Positions 25,581-35,196 of a stretch of DNA of 64,000 bases are shown piece by piece. The notes beneath the pieces are model-generated. The model was not told the origin of the DNA, searched no databases, and saw only the letters and a program-made list of their open reading frames with translations. The position numbers and the translations under genes were made by a program. How positions within the stretch are numbered: the stretch's first letter is position 1; each line of letters starts with the position of its first letter. Source of the DNA: Magnetofaba australis IT-1 (GTDB lineage: Bacteria; Pseudomonadota; Magnetococcia; Magnetococcales; Magnetococcaceae); the NCBI RefSeq assembly GCF_002109495.1, contig NZ_LVJN01000019.1, positions 62,001 to 126,000 on the forward strand, written 5' to 3'.

Positions 25581-27092
25581 ATGGATAATACTGCGTCCCA
25601 GTCACAGCAATCGTCGGATCCCAACGCCCCGACCAGCGGGGAGGGAAGCGGCGAGCTGTTGATGGCCGACCGCAACCGGATCTCCCGCGGGGTGCTCAAT
25701 CATCCGTGGGAGAATCCGCCGCACTGGAACTGGCCTGACCCCACCTGCACGCCGGAGGAGTTCACCCCGGGCGTGGCCGATAAGCTGGACGCCATGCTGC
25801 CGGCCTTCTCGCGTTCTCTCTCCATTACCGCGCGGTTGCGCATCATGGCGTTGGCCTCGCAGTTGGGTTCGCACCAATTCGAGGAGCTCGAGCAGATCCT
25901 CAATGATGAGACCAATAAATATCGCGAGGTCTCCAAACTCTACTGGTACTACCTGCTTGAGCGCGGCATCGTCTCCTGGTTCGATTGGCTCGACGCCTGG
26001 ATCAAGCGGCGCGAGCTGGACGAGCGCGCGGTGCTGGAGGCGGTGATCAACGGCGAGCGCGATGAGACCCTGGGCGACTGGGGCGGCTTCCCCGCGTTCT
26101 GGTTTAAGATCACCGATACCCTGGAGCAGCGTGGGTATTATGATTTGGCGGAGAAGTCCTACCGCCGCGCGGTGGAGATCGACGCCGGTTACGCCATGGC
26201 CTGGAACGCTCTGGGGCATCTGCTCAAGAACCATCTGGGGCGGGTGGACGAGGCCGAAGCGTGCTATCGCCGCGCCATTGACCTGGATCCGTTGTTCTAT
26301 CCGCCGTGGCTGGGGTTGGGCAATCTGCAACGCGATCACCGCCGTCAATTCGATGAGGCGGAAAAGTCCTACCGCAAGGCGATCTTCCTGGCCCCCAATG
26401 CGCCCAATCTCTGGTTTACTCTGGGCACGCTGTTGCGCATGCACACCGATCGCGCCGCCGACGCCGAGGAGGCGCTGCGCAAGGCCAATGAACTGGACGC
26501 CCACGACGCCTTTACCTGGGACGGTCTGGGCAAGACCGCCGCGCGGCAAGGGCGTCTGGAGGACGCCCGCAAAGCGTGGCTGGCGGCGTTGGAAGAGGAT
26601 GAGGATAACCCGGACTACCTGCACAATATCGCCGAGATGGAGTTGACGCATGGCGATCTGGACGCCTGTGAGAAGGCGCTGGATCAGGCGGTTCCCATGT
26701 TGACCGATGCGCGTCAGTCGCGCAGTCACCACATGATGCGTCTGGCCCTGGGGCTGGCGCGGGAGAGCGGCGATGCGGTAGCGCGCGCCCATGCGGAGTT
26801 GAGCGCCATTCAAGAGGATCCAGAGTTGATCCCCTCGGGGTGGAACTACGACGATATGCAGCCGCTGCTGGACCGCATGCCCGATCCCTGCCGCATCCTG
26901 ATGCAGGCATGGATCAACAAGGTGCGCGCGGAGCCGGGGGATGATCCGCAGGAGAGTTATGACGCCTTCCGCGATGCTCTGGCGCGTGGTCTGCAGCCGC
27001 CGCAGCGGGAGCAGGAGAAAGCGGAGGAGACGCCCAAGAGCGGCGGTTTCCTCGGCGGTCTGCGCAAGAAGCTGTTTGGGCGTGGGGGGTGA
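25581..27092 (+). CDS. TPR repeat protein
   Basis: With the ATG at 25581 (GGAGCG upstream) the product has 503 residues. At least five tetratricopeptide repeats are visible between about residues 170 and 390 (YYDLAEKSYRRAVEIDAGYAM, VDEAEACYRRAIDLDPLFY, FDEAEKSYRKAIFLAPNA). A proline-rich N-terminus precedes them and a Lys/Gly-rich tail (GGFLGGLRKKLFG) follows. TPR domains bind partner proteins. The gene follows the duplicated TPR/glycosyltransferase-like gene and may serve the same pathway. It ends at a bidirectional terminator. Confidence 0.8.
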   Translation: MDNTASQSQQSSDPNAPTSGEGSGELLMADRNRISRGVLNHPWENPPHWNWPDPTCTPEEFTPGVADKLDAMLPAFSRSLSITARLRIMALASQLGSHQFEELEQILNDETNKYREVSKLYWYYLLERGIVSWFDWLDAWIKRRELDERAVLEAVINGERDETLGDWGGFPAFWFKITDTLEQRGYYDLAEKSYRRAVEIDAGYAMAWNALGHLLKNHLGRVDEAEACYRRAIDLDPLFYPPWLGLGNLQRDHRRQFDEAEKSYRKAIFLAPNAPNLWFTLGTLLRMHTDRAADAEEALRKANELDAHDAFTWDGLGKTAARQGRLEDARKAWLAALEEDEDNPDYLHNIAEMELTHGDLDACEKALDQAVPMLTDARQSRSHHMMRLALGLARESGDAVARAHAELSAIQEDPELIPSGWNYDDMQPLLDRMPDPCRILMQAWINKVRAEPGDDPQESYDAFRDALARGLQPPQREQEKAEETPKSGGFLGGLRKKLFGRGG

Positions 27093-27118
27093 GTCGCTAA
27101 TCCACTGCTCTGATCGAT

Positions 27119-27157
27119 AAAAAAGCCGGGCGAATCTCAGATTCGCCCGGCTTTTTT
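27119..27157. terminator. bidirectional terminator between convergent genes
   Basis: An AAAAAAGCCGGGCGAATCT stem pairs with its complement around CAG, flanked by A6 and T6, so it can stop both the TPR gene (plus) and the pyruvate kinase gene (minus). Confidence 0.92.
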
Positions 27158-27176
27158 ATCGGCTGACGCGTCAGCG

Positions 27177-28922
27177 TCAGGTGGTCGCCATATCGGCGTC
27201 TTCAATCTCCACCGCCAGGGCCATATCGCTGGCCTTGGTGAGGGTGATGGCGCCGGTGGGGCAGACGCGCATGCACTCATCATCCAGGCTGCAGGCGTCG
27301 ACGCGGGCGCGGTCGATCACCGCCGGTTGCGCCTCACGCGGGTTGGTCCAGATCTCATGGGGGCAGATCGCCGCGCAGTTGCCGCAGCTGACGCACAGGC
27401 CATTGTCGATGGAGAGCAGCCCTTTACCGGCAATGGACTCCTCATTGATCTGTCCGCCACGCTTGCCGGTGTCTTCAGCGAAGTTGTCCTTGAGAATCTC
27501 CACGCGGATGGAGACCGAGGAGCCGTGAGTGACCAGTTTGGAGGTGCCCTTGGTCACCACCACTTTATCGCCCACATCCAGTAACCGCTTGTCGCGCATG
27601 AACTGCATGACGATGGGCTCGATCTCCGGATGCTCCTCCCGCGTGTAGTTGAACAGAGCGGGTTGCACCCCCCAGTAGAGGCTCATGCGGCGCACCGCGC
27701 CCACCGAGCGCGCCGCCCCCAGCACCGGCGAGCCGGGGCGGAACTGCGCCAACTCCCAGCAGGCGTTGCCGGAGACGGTGAGGGAGAGGATCCACTTGGC
27801 GTTGACCTGTTCGGCCATGCGCGCGCTGGCGGCCATGGCGGCGCCGCCGATGGAGTGGTTGTCCGGATAGATGGGGGCGCTGCGCGGAGTGGCTTCCGCC
27901 TCCTCCACAATGCGGCTCATGGTGGCCACGGTGTCGATGGGGTATTCGCCCACCGAGGTCTCCGCCGATAGCATCACCGAGTCGGCGCCGTCCCACACCG
28001 CGTTGGCCACGTCGGTGGCCTCGGCGCGGGTGGGCACCGGGCTGGAGATCATCGATTCCAGCATCTGCGTGGCGCACACCACCAATTTTCCTGCACGGCG
28101 GCAGCGCTCAATGATGTCGCGCTGGAGCGCGGGTACGCGGTGGTTGCCCACTTCCACCGCCATATCGCCGCGCGCCACCATCACGCCATCGGCCACGCGG
28201 ATGATGCGATCAATATTCTCAATGGCTTGCGGTCGCTCAATCTTGGCGATGATGGGGATGAACAGTTTGCGCTCATGCAGCATGTACTGCACGTTCTTCA
28301 CGCAGCGATCATCGCGCACAAACGACAGCGCAATATAATCCACCTCATGCTTGATGCCGAAGAATAGATCCTTCTGGTCCTTGGCGGTGAGGGAGGGGGC
28401 GGAGACGTCGGAGTCGGGCAGATTGATGCCCTTGTGGGACTTGAGCAATCCGCCATGCTCCACCGCCACCACCAAACCCGTCTCCACCTTCTCCACCGCC
28501 CGCGCCAGCAGTTTGCCGTCGTCGAACATGACCCGATCGCCTGCGTTGGCGTCGTTAACCAGCGCCGCATAGGTGGTGGGGATGATGCGATCCTGGAAGC
28601 TGGATGGCGCCCCGTTGGACTCCAACACCGCTTCCGGCAGGATCAGCCAGCGTTGTCCCGGGCGCAGTTGCAGCGGCTCATCCAGATTGCCCACGCGGAT
28701 TTTCGGCCCCTGCAAGTCCAGCAGAATCGCCACTTCCTGACCGGTTTCCCGACTGGCTTGGCGAATGTTGTCGATGGTCTGTTTATGGGTGGCGTGATCG
28801 CCATGACTCATATTGATGCGGGCGGCGTTCATGCCGGCGTCGATCAGGCGCACGATCTGATCGATGGAGTTGGAGGCGGGCCCCAGCGTGGCGATGATTT
28901 TTGCGCGGCGGGCGGATGACAT
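27177..28922 (-). CDS. pyk: pyruvate kinase with C-terminal ferredoxin-like domain
   Basis: The 581-residue protein starts at ATG 28922 (GGAG nine bases upstream). Residues 1-470 are a full pyruvate kinase: IIATLGPAS, INMSHGDHATH, LDLQGPKIRVG, IAKIERPQAI and the active-site block RAEATDVANAVWDGADSVMLSAETS (shown here only to name it, about residues 305-330). The enzyme makes ATP and pyruvate from phosphoenolpyruvate. Fused after it is a two-cluster ferredoxin domain. CVSCGNCAAICP (C510, C513, C516, C520) is a normal [4Fe-4S] site. The second site, CSLDDECMRVCP, has C544, D547, C550 and C554, with Asp replacing the second Cys. The role may be redox control or channelling of electrons near pyruvate metabolism; that is inference. 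Confidence 0.92.
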   Translation of the reverse strand: MSSARRAKIIATLGPASNSIDQIVRLIDAGMNAARINMSHGDHATHKQTIDNIRQASRETGQEVAILLDLQGPKIRVGNLDEPLQLRPGQRWLILPEAVLESNGAPSSFQDRIIPTTYAALVNDANAGDRVMFDDGKLLARAVEKVETGLVVAVEHGGLLKSHKGINLPDSDVSAPSLTAKDQKDLFFGIKHEVDYIALSFVRDDRCVKNVQYMLHERKLFIPIIAKIERPQAIENIDRIIRVADGVMVARGDMAVEVGNHRVPALQRDIIERCRRAGKLVVCATQMLESMISSPVPTRAEATDVANAVWDGADSVMLSAETSVGEYPIDTVATMSRIVEEAEATPRSAPIYPDNHSIGGAAMAASARMAEQVNAKWILSLTVSGNACWELAQFRPGSPVLGAARSVGAVRRMSLYWGVQPALFNYTREEHPEIEPIVMQFMRDKRLLDVGDKVVVTKGTSKLVTHGSSVSIRVEILKDNFAEDTGKRGGQINEESIAGKGLLSIDNGLCVSCGNCAAICPHEIWTNPREAQPAVIDRARVDACSLDDECMRVCPTGAITLTKASDMALAVEIEDADMATT

Positions 28923-29191
28923 GGGCAAGGACTCCAAGAGGGTGTGAAAGGATTTGCAGAAATAACCGAAAAAATATAGCCGAAGGGTGTGACGATTTTA
29001 GGGCGGAATCAAGAAAATATCAGATATTTCGCTATTTTTCTCTTGTTGACCGACACGAATGGCTTGCGAGAAAATCATTATAATATTATATTGATTTGAG
29101 ATGTTGTGGGTGAGGCGCGTCGCCACCGCCGGTTTGCGCAGCGCGATTTCCAAATCCCCCCTGGTTTTCTGTATCAAGGAGCGCGAGGACA

Positions 29192-29608
29192 ATGCAGGCC
29201 GCCACACAATCGTTTAATCAAACAGACAATGACTTCCTGCGCGAGGCGCGACAAGCGCTGCGACGCTGGGGGCGCTGGGCGGCGCGCGGCGTGCCGTTGC
29301 CGCGCATGGCCGGGGGCGGCATGGCGCGCCTGCAGGATTATGGTCTGACGCCGGTGGAGCATAATCGTTTTGCGCCGTGTCCAGACGCCATAGCTGAGAG
29401 TGTGGAGAAGGTGCTGGTCGCTATGCAGCGGATCTTCCCGGATGAGGCGGAGATCCTCATGGCGCGCTATAAGGACGGCATGACCGACGCCAGTGCGGCG
29501 GCGCATCTGCATGAGACGCGAAATTTGCCCAAAAGCAAAAGCGCATTTCAGATTCATGCGGCGCGCGCCGAAGGGGTGTTTGTGGGGCTCTGGATGCAGA
29601 AGCCATAA
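29192..29608 (+). CDS. small protein resembling phage antitermination Q-like regulators
   Basis: This 138-residue protein has a Trp/Arg-rich N-terminal segment (RRWGRWAARGVPLP) and a C-terminal helical part (AIAESVEKVLVAMQRIFPDEAEILMARYKDG, about residues 65-95) followed by a DNA-binding-like end (SAFQIHAARAEGVFVGLW). The pattern recalls the small antitermination Q-like proteins of phages, but the match is from memory of the motif only. Upstream lie AAGGAG and about 250 AT-rich bases. It is not next to other phage genes here. A host transcription regulator is also possible. Confidence 0.45.
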   Translation: MQAATQSFNQTDNDFLREARQALRRWGRWAARGVPLPRMAGGGMARLQDYGLTPVEHNRFAPCPDAIAESVEKVLVAMQRIFPDEAEILMARYKDGMTDASAAAHLHETRNLPKSKSAFQIHAARAEGVFVGLWMQKP

Positions 29609-29719
29609 TCCGCCTGTTGATCATGCAAAAGAGGTTGGCTCTGCGGCGGCAAACTGACACAATGAAGCGATGCTACCAATGGGTTGTCAGATGACGGAAT
29701 GTTTCATGAGGGTGTTCCC

Positions 29720-30055
29720 ATGAGCGGGCGTACGGATGAGCAGGATCTGCTCTGTCGGCACATGGAGATGGATGGCGGGCGGCGTCTGCATATCGAGGCG
29801 AGCGTCACATTCGGCATGCTCAAGACATTGACCGATTTTCTCGAAGCCCAGATGGAGCAGAAAAAGCGCTATGAACAGGTGACTGTGGACTTGGCTGGCG
29901 CACCCTATCTCAACAGCTTTTTCTTTGGCGTTTTGCTGCTGTTGCGCGAGGTGAGCGCCGCCCCCGTCAAGTTGATGGATCCGAATCCCACAACATTGGA
30001 ATCCCTGAAAAAAGCCAAATTGGATAAACTGTTTGAAATCGGCTTTCAGTCGTAA
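29720..30055 (+). CDS. STAS-like regulatory protein
   Basis: The ATG at 29720 has GAGGG seven bases upstream; earlier starts lack a ribosome site. The product is 111 residues with an alpha/beta pattern: RLHIEASVTFGMLKTLTDFLE, then VTVDLAGAPYLNSFFFGVLLLLRE and a final LKKAKLDKLFEIGF. This order of strands, with the hydroxyl-bearing loop around LNSFF, resembles anti-anti-sigma/STAS domains, which act in phospho-switch regulation, though the usual D-S pair is replaced by N-S. It may pair with a kinase or phosphatase elsewhere. It precedes the carbonic anhydrase gene. Confidence 0.55.
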   Translation: MSGRTDEQDLLCRHMEMDGGRRLHIEASVTFGMLKTLTDFLEAQMEQKKRYEQVTVDLAGAPYLNSFFFGVLLLLREVSAAPVKLMDPNPTTLESLKKAKLDKLFEIGFQS

Positions 30056-30109
30056 AGGCTCTTTATACAGGGGCCATTGCGCTGTTTTTGTGTGGTAAAG
30101 GGAAGACGC

Positions 30110-30775
30110 ATGTGCAACATGGATCGGGTGTTTCGCAACAATCAGGAGTGGGCGCAACGGATGTCCGAGGATTACCGGGACGTCTTTCGCACGCTGGAGC
30201 AGGGACAAACGCCCAACTATATGTGGATTGGCTGTTCCGATAGCCGGGTGCCGGCCAATCAGATTACCGGGCTACAGCAAGGCGAGATCTTCGTCCACCG
30301 CAATGTGGCCAATGTGGTTAACCACTCGGATCTGAATCTTCTCAGCGCGTTGCAGTTCGCTGTGGAGGTGCTCAAAGTGCCCAACATCCTGGTGGTGGGA
30401 CATTTCGGCTGCGGCGGCGTCAAGGCGGTGCTGGAGGGCAATCGCCACGGCTTGGTGGACAACTGGTTACAGCACGTGCGCGATGTGTACGGATTCCACA
30501 AACAGTTCATCGACGACGCTATCGATCCTAAGGAGCGCTGGCGGCGGCTGTGCAAACTGAATGTGGTGCACCAGGTCACCAATGTGGCGCGCACCACCAT
30601 TGTCCAGGACGCCTGGGAACGTGGTCAGAAGGTCTCGGTGCATGGGCTGGTGTATGGCCTGCACGATGGTCTGTTGCGCGATCTGGAGGCCACCCACTCC
30701 TGCCTGGAGGATCTCGGCCGCGCCGGGCCTCATGCGTTGGACCTGATGCTGCGTCAGCCGCAGGAGTCATGCTGA
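30110..30775 (+). CDS. can: beta-carbonic anhydrase
   Basis: The 221-residue beta-class enzyme interconverts CO2 and bicarbonate. The zinc ligands and catalytic dyad are visible: CSDSRVP (Cys ligand with Asp-Arg) and HFGCGGV (His and Cys ligands), with HRNVANVV between them. The start at 30110 has AAGGGA seven bases upstream; an internal ATG at 30119 is also possible. The length is normal for bacterial cytoplasmic enzymes. It may supply bicarbonate for carboxylation reactions. It is convergent with the Rieske gene; the 172-base gap between them shows no clear terminator. Confidence 0.93.
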   Translation: MCNMDRVFRNNQEWAQRMSEDYRDVFRTLEQGQTPNYMWIGCSDSRVPANQITGLQQGEIFVHRNVANVVNHSDLNLLSALQFAVEVLKVPNILVVGHFGCGGVKAVLEGNRHGLVDNWLQHVRDVYGFHKQFIDDAIDPKERWRRLCKLNVVHQVTNVARTTIVQDAWERGQKVSVHGLVYGLHDGLLRDLEATHSCLEDLGRAGPHALDLMLRQPQESC

Positions 30776-30947
30776 ATTCGCCAACCGCCCATCTGACCAG
30801 TTGGTCTGTCGCGCCCATCTGCCTCTTTGATCAGACGGCTCCTGCGCAGAATTGTGCATAGCGTGGGCGCCGATTGTCCGGGAATGCTTGGTGAATCGCC
30901 CGAACAATTTCGATTGCATAGCGAGACAGCAACGACTCGGTCAGGGA

Positions 30948-31313
30948 TTATGCCGGAAAGATGGCGCCGCGCTCCACGCGGATGGGGAATGGCGTCAGAG
31001 GGGCTTCGTCGCAGTCGATGCTATGGCAGGAGCCATCATCAATGGCAAAGCGCGCGTAGTGATTGCGACACTTCAAGTGCTTGGCTTCCCAGTCAAAAAG
31101 TAGGGAGCCGGTCTCCGCATCCAAGCCCACGCCAAAGTGGGGGCAACGGTTCTCAAAAGCGCGCACCATGGCGCCGTGTCGAATGATCACCAGACCGCCT
31201 GGCGGTGTGAGGGGTGAAGGGGGAATCACCACGCCCCCCGGGTTTTCAATGTCATCCAAGCGACAGAGAATGTCACTCTCGGAGCTGTGGCCTTCGTCCA
31301 GTGAGTAGGGCAT
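30948..31313 (-). CDS. Rieske [2Fe-2S] protein
   Basis: The 121-residue soluble protein has the Rieske pair CPHFG (Cys-x-His) and CRNHYARF (Cys-x-x-His), spaced as in Rieske-type ferredoxins. It lacks a membrane anchor and a catalytic domain. Such small proteins carry electrons to oxygenases or reductases. The ATG at 31313 has AGAGG seven bases upstream; an upstream TTG is less likely. It follows the chemoreceptor gene in the same direction and is separated from it by only about 45 bases. No oxygenase gene is nearby, so its partner is unknown. Confidence 0.85.
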   Translation of the reverse strand: MPYSLDEGHSSESDILCRLDDIENPGGVVIPPSPLTPPGGLVIIRHGAMVRAFENRCPHFGVGLDAETGSLLFDWEAKHLKCRNHYARFAIDDGSCHSIDCDEAPLTPFPIRVERGAIFPA

Positions 31314-31358
31314 AGGGGCCTCTGTATCCGCAGTCGTTCCCGGCAGCAAGCGGCAACG

Positions 31359-33827
31359 TTACTTGTTCATACAGTTCAGCGTGCTTTTTTGGGCGCAGGC
31401 TTCGTCATACAGATTATCAAGCAGGTCAAACAGTTCATCTTTGACCGTGTTGAAGCGATCCATATTCTCCAACGCCTGATCCACCTGCTTGCTGGACACC
31501 AATGAGACAGTTTCCCTGGCAAGTTCATGAACTTGCAGATGGACCTCGCCCACTTTCTGGTAGATGGGCATGGCCCCGAAGCACTGCTCTCCATCGCTAT
31601 AGTACCACTTGCCGAAGGCGCATTCACGGCCGCTGGCCACCTCTTCGGGTTTGAGCGCCGTGCGCCCGCGAATGACATCCTCCAACTTGCCCAGCCACTT
31701 CAAGTGGGCGCTCTTAATGCTGGCCACATCGAACGGCTGATCCCCCGCATTCAACTGGGCGGCGGACTCCACTAGCTTTTTGGCGGGAATCGCTGTGGTG
31801 CTGATCAGTAGGGAGGTGTGGTGAATGGCGCCGTCAATCAGGCCGGAGTTCTCCAGCATCTCTTTCAGGCGCGCTTCGGAGGCGGTCATGGATTGTCGTG
31901 CGGACTCAACGGATTTCAGCACTTCCTGGGAGCCTGCGCGCACCTCTTCGCTGCGTTGCAGCAGGCTGGCGCCTTCGTTGGCGGCTTCACTGGCGGAATG
32001 CGCGATGTCGCTGGCGCCGTTGGCCGCTTCCAGCGCTGAGCGCGCCACCTCTTCAGCGGCGGCGTTGAGCTCCTGGGCGCGCGCCGTCACCTCCGCCGCA
32101 GCGGTGGAGACCGCATCCATATTGCCGGAGATGCCGCCGATATTGTCGTTCTGTTCGCGCACCTGATCGGCGATCTCATCGTTGGCTTTGAAGATCCCCT
32201 CAATGCGCGTGAGCACCCCTTGATTGGCCTGGGACACCGCATCGGCGCTGGATTGAATCTCATGGATGGTTTTGGCGATCTGCTTGGTGGCTTCGGAGGT
32301 CTGCGCGGCCAACTCTTTGACCTCATTGGCCACTACGGCAAAGCCTTTGCCCGCCTCACCGGCGCCAGCGGCCTCGATGGAGGCGTTTAGAGCCAGCATG
32401 TTGGTTTGCTGGGCGATGCCGCTGATGGAGTCGGCCACGGCGCCAATGGCGCGCGCCGAGTCGTGCAGCTTCTGCATCGCTTTGGCAGAGCCCTGAGCTT
32501 CAACATTGGCCTCTTCCGAAGCTGAACGCGCCTCCTGACACAGATCGCGAATGCCGCTCAACGCCAGGTTCAGATCGCGGATGGAGGTGGCGACCTCCTT
32601 CACCGAGGTGTCCACCTGCTCCAGGCTGCCGTTGACGCCCGCAATGTTGGCGGTGATCTCTTCGGCGGCGGAGGCCATGGTGTTGATGTTGCCGGAGATC
32701 ACCTCCGCATTGTCGGCGATGCCGCGAATATTGACTGATGCGCGTTCGCTGGCCTCGTTCATCTCGCCGACGCTGGCGGAGGATTGCTGCGCCGCCGAGG
32801 TGATGGCGGACATGGCCTGGTCGATTTGGTGCTGCTCGTCGACGATGTCCTGCGCCAGCGCATGGTTCTTATGCGAGTCGGTGGAGAGGCCGTCGCGGGC
32901 GATGGAGAGCTCGCCCACACAGGCGGTGATGGAGTTCACATGCAGGAACACCTTTTCGATCATGCTCAGGAATTGATTCGCCAATGAGTTGACCGCCTGG
33001 GTGATCAGCGCGATCTCGTCATTGCCCTCGCGCTTGGGCGTCTGCACCGTCAATTCGCCTTGGCTCAAGCGCAACAACACCTGGCGCAGTTGGGCCAGGG
33101 GGTGGGTGGCGAAGGAGCGCACCAGGAAGATCACCAGCAGCGCCACCACCAGCAAAATTCCTGCGCCAATGCCGAGGATATGCAGACGGATTTTGTTTAG
33201 GCGCGCATGGAGAGGGCCCAAATCGGCAATGATCTGAAAGGCGCCGCGCACTTCGCCGACTTTCCACCCCTCCATTTTCAGACCCAGCGTATCAAGGCCG
33301 TCTCCATTGTCATCATCCTCTTTTGCGCCATGGCACGCCATGCAGCCTTTGGTGAGGACGATGGGGCGCATGTAGCGCATCGCTTTGAGGTCATCATCGA
33401 TGAGCCAGATCTCTTTGGCGTTTTCGCGCTTCATCTGTTCGAGCATTTCGCGCTCGACGCCTTTGGCTTCGTTGTCCGGGTTGCGCGCGTTTTCGCGCAC
33501 CACGCGGAACTGATAGCCAGCGCCTTCGGCTTTGTGGTTGCCGATGGTCCAGCTGGCGACGATGGGAATGGATTTATAGTAGCGCGAGCCGCGCGCGGCC
33601 TGAATGATCTGTTCCGGGGTTTTGGCCCCGCTTTTGGCGACCATTTGCTGGGCTTCGTGGAGAAGTTCCGGATTGAAGATTTTCTCGTTCTGCAGCGTCT
33701 CCATGTATTGACGCGCCGCCTCCACCTGGGCGGTGATGGCGCGCGCTTCATCCAGGAATGCAAGCTCTTCTTCCTCTTTGGCCTGCCCGGTCCAGGCGAT
33801 GAAGATTACGCCCAGGGCCAGCATCAC
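31359..33827 (-). CDS. methyl-accepting chemotaxis protein with heme-binding sensor and CZB domain, 5' end cut off by an IS3 element
   Basis: The open frame of 822 residues lacks the first 19 codons, which lie at 35245-35302 beyond the IS. Domains: membrane segment, a Tll0287-like (DUF3365) sensor with CMACHG heme c motif (about residues 155-165), a second membrane helix ([20 protein letters not shown]), HAMP, a long methyl-accepting signalling region (the hairpin tip contains [19 protein letters not shown]) and a C-terminal zinc-binding CZB domain ([25 protein letters not shown]). It would steer flagellar movement in response to redox or gas ligands. Removing the IS and one TCAC copy restores the frame exactly. 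Without it, half of the first membrane helix is missing, so it is probably inactive. Confidence 0.88.
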   Translation of the reverse strand: MMLALGVIFIAWTGQAKEEEELAFLDEARAITAQVEAARQYMETLQNEKIFNPELLHEAQQMVAKSGAKTPEQIIQAARGSRYYKSIPIVASWTIGNHKAEGAGYQFRVVRENARNPDNEAKGVEREMLEQMKRENAKEIWLIDDDLKAMRYMRPIVLTKGCMACHGAKEDDDNGDGLDTLGLKMEGWKVGEVRGAFQIIADLGPLHARLNKIRLHILGIGAGILLVVALLVIFLVRSFATHPLAQLRQVLLRLSQGELTVQTPKREGNDEIALITQAVNSLANQFLSMIEKVFLHVNSITACVGELSIARDGLSTDSHKNHALAQDIVDEQHQIDQAMSAITSAAQQSSASVGEMNEASERASVNIRGIADNAEVISGNINTMASAAEEITANIAGVNGSLEQVDTSVKEVATSIRDLNLALSGIRDLCQEARSASEEANVEAQGSAKAMQKLHDSARAIGAVADSISGIAQQTNMLALNASIEAAGAGEAGKGFAVVANEVKELAAQTSEATKQIAKTIHEIQSSADAVSQANQGVLTRIEGIFKANDEIADQVREQNDNIGGISGNMDAVSTAAAEVTARAQELNAAAEEVARSALEAANGASDIAHSASEAANEGASLLQRSEEVRAGSQEVLKSVESARQSMTASEARLKEMLENSGLIDGAIHHTSLLISTTAIPAKKLVESAAQLNAGDQPFDVASIKSAHLKWLGKLEDVIRGRTALKPEEVASGRECAFGKWYYSDGEQCFGAMPIYQKVGEVHLQVHELARETVSLVSSKQVDQALENMDRFNTVKDELFDLLDNLYDEACAQKSTLNCMNK
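33824..33827. repeat. IS3 target-site duplication, left copy (TCAC)
   Basis: TCAC at 33824-33827 is repeated at 35245-35248, directly bordering the two ends of the IS3-family element. Joining the flanks with one copy restores the chemoreceptor reading frame. Confidence 0.85.
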
Positions 33828-33895
33828 TGTTTCGGTTCAGTTGGAAAATGACAAACAAGCCGTTTATAATGTGTAGATAATAAGCGGAGGTTTGT

Positions 33896-34198
33896 ATGGA
33901 ACGGAAGAAGCGGAGATTTACGGCTGAGCAGAAGGTAGGCTATGTGCGCCGTCACCTGGTCGAGAAGGTGGTTCTCTCGGATCTGTGTGACGAGGCGGGC
34001 ATTCAGCCCAGCCAGTACTATCGCTGGCAAAAGGCTTTGTTTGAGAATGGCGAAGCGGCTTTGGCTGACAAACGCGGCCAAAAGGCTCGTGATCGACAGA
34101 TTGCCGAACTAGAAGCGAAGTTGGCAACCAAAAATGAGGTTATGTCCGAGCTTCTTGAGGCGCATGTTGCGCTAAAAAAAAGTCTTGGGGTGAGCTGA
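33896..34198 (+). CDS. IS3-family OrfA (helix-turn-helix protein)
   Basis: The 100-residue protein starts RKKRRFTAEQKVGYVRRHL and has the helix-turn-helix LSDLCDEAGIQPSQYYRWQK typical of IS3 OrfA, followed by a leucine-zipper-like helix (QIAELEAKLATKNEVMSELLEAHVAL). It binds the IS ends. A run of eight A at 34174-34181 (A AAA AAG type) near its end allows -1 slippage into orfB, giving the OrfAB transposase. The frame relation is the expected one. Confidence 0.9.
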   Translation: MERKKRRFTAEQKVGYVRRHLVEKVVLSDLCDEAGIQPSQYYRWQKALFENGEAALADKRGQKARDRQIAELEAKLATKNEVMSELLEAHVALKKSLGVS

Positions 34199-34209
34199 AC
34201 GGCTGCTGG

Positions 34210-35196
34210 GTGGAGCCGGACATACGGGATTCGGTGGTGGATTTCGTGGCGTTTTGGTCAGACAAGAGCGAAATCGACACGAGCCGGATTATCAACTGGA
34301 TAGGCGTGCAAAGGGGCAAGTTCTATTCATGGCGCAAGCGCTATGGAATGGTTAACGACCACAATGGCCGTATTCCCCGAGATTTTTGGCTCTGGACGAT
34401 TGGGAGAGGGAAGCGATTGTCGCCTTTTTCCTATGAACATCCGTCAGAGGGCTATCGGCGCCTGACCTACATGATGCTGGATGCAGGCGTGGTGGCGGTC
34501 AGCCCCTCTTCAGTGCTGCGTGTGCTCAGAACTGCCGGGCTGATGCGTCGTTGGAGCCCACCGCCCTCGCAGAAGGGCACAGGGTTCAAACAGCCTTCGG
34601 AGCCGCATAAACACTGGCATGTGGACATCTCCTATCTGAATATCCAGGGGACGTTCTACTATCTGTGCAGTGTCCTGGATGGATGTAGCAGGTTTATCCT
34701 CCACTGGGAGATTCGTGAGTCGATGAAGGAAGATGAGGTTGAAGTGGTCCTGCTCCGAGCTCAGGAGGCCTATCCGGAAGCTAAGCCGCGGCTGATCTCA
34801 GACAATGGGCCGCAGTTCGTTGCCAACGATTTTAAGGCGTTCATCCGGGAATCCGGCATGACGCATGTGAGGACTTCGCCTTACTATCCGCAGAGCAACG
34901 GAAAACTGGAGCGTTTTCACGGTAGTTTGAAGCGTGAGTGCATTCGGCCTCAGACGCCATTATCGCTGGAAGATGCCCAACGGGTTGTGGGAAAGTACGT
35001 CGAGCATTACAACACCCGGCGGCTCCATAGCGCCATCGACTACGTCACCCCACAGGATCGCCTGGAAGGGCGGCATGTGCAGATCCTGGCCGAACGAGAT
35101 GAAAAGCTTGAGGCGGCCAGAGAACGGCGTCGGACGACGCACCAAAAGCAGTCTTTTCAGCCATCCCAAAAAATGGCTGAAAAGGCGAACAGCTAA
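34210..35196 (+). CDS. IS3-family OrfB (DDE transposase domain)
   Basis: The integrase core has HWHVDISYLNI (first Asp), LISDNGPQFVANDF (second Asp) and YYPQSNGKLERFHGSLKRE (the catalytic Glu in KLERFH). These form the DDE triad that cuts and joins DNA. The listed start is a GTG, but the frame is open upstream to the A8 slip site, so the protein is probably made only as an OrfAB fusion by -1 frameshifting. The frame is intact and the length normal. Confidence 0.92.
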   Translation: MEPDIRDSVVDFVAFWSDKSEIDTSRIINWIGVQRGKFYSWRKRYGMVNDHNGRIPRDFWLWTIGRGKRLSPFSYEHPSEGYRRLTYMMLDAGVVAVSPSSVLRVLRTAGLMRRWSPPPSQKGTGFKQPSEPHKHWHVDISYLNIQGTFYYLCSVLDGCSRFILHWEIRESMKEDEVEVVLLRAQEAYPEAKPRLISDNGPQFVANDFKAFIRESGMTHVRTSPYYPQSNGKLERFHGSLKRECIRPQTPLSLEDAQRVVGKYVEHYNTRRLHSAIDYVTPQDRLEGRHVQILAERDEKLEAARERRRTTHQKQSFQPSQKMAEKANS

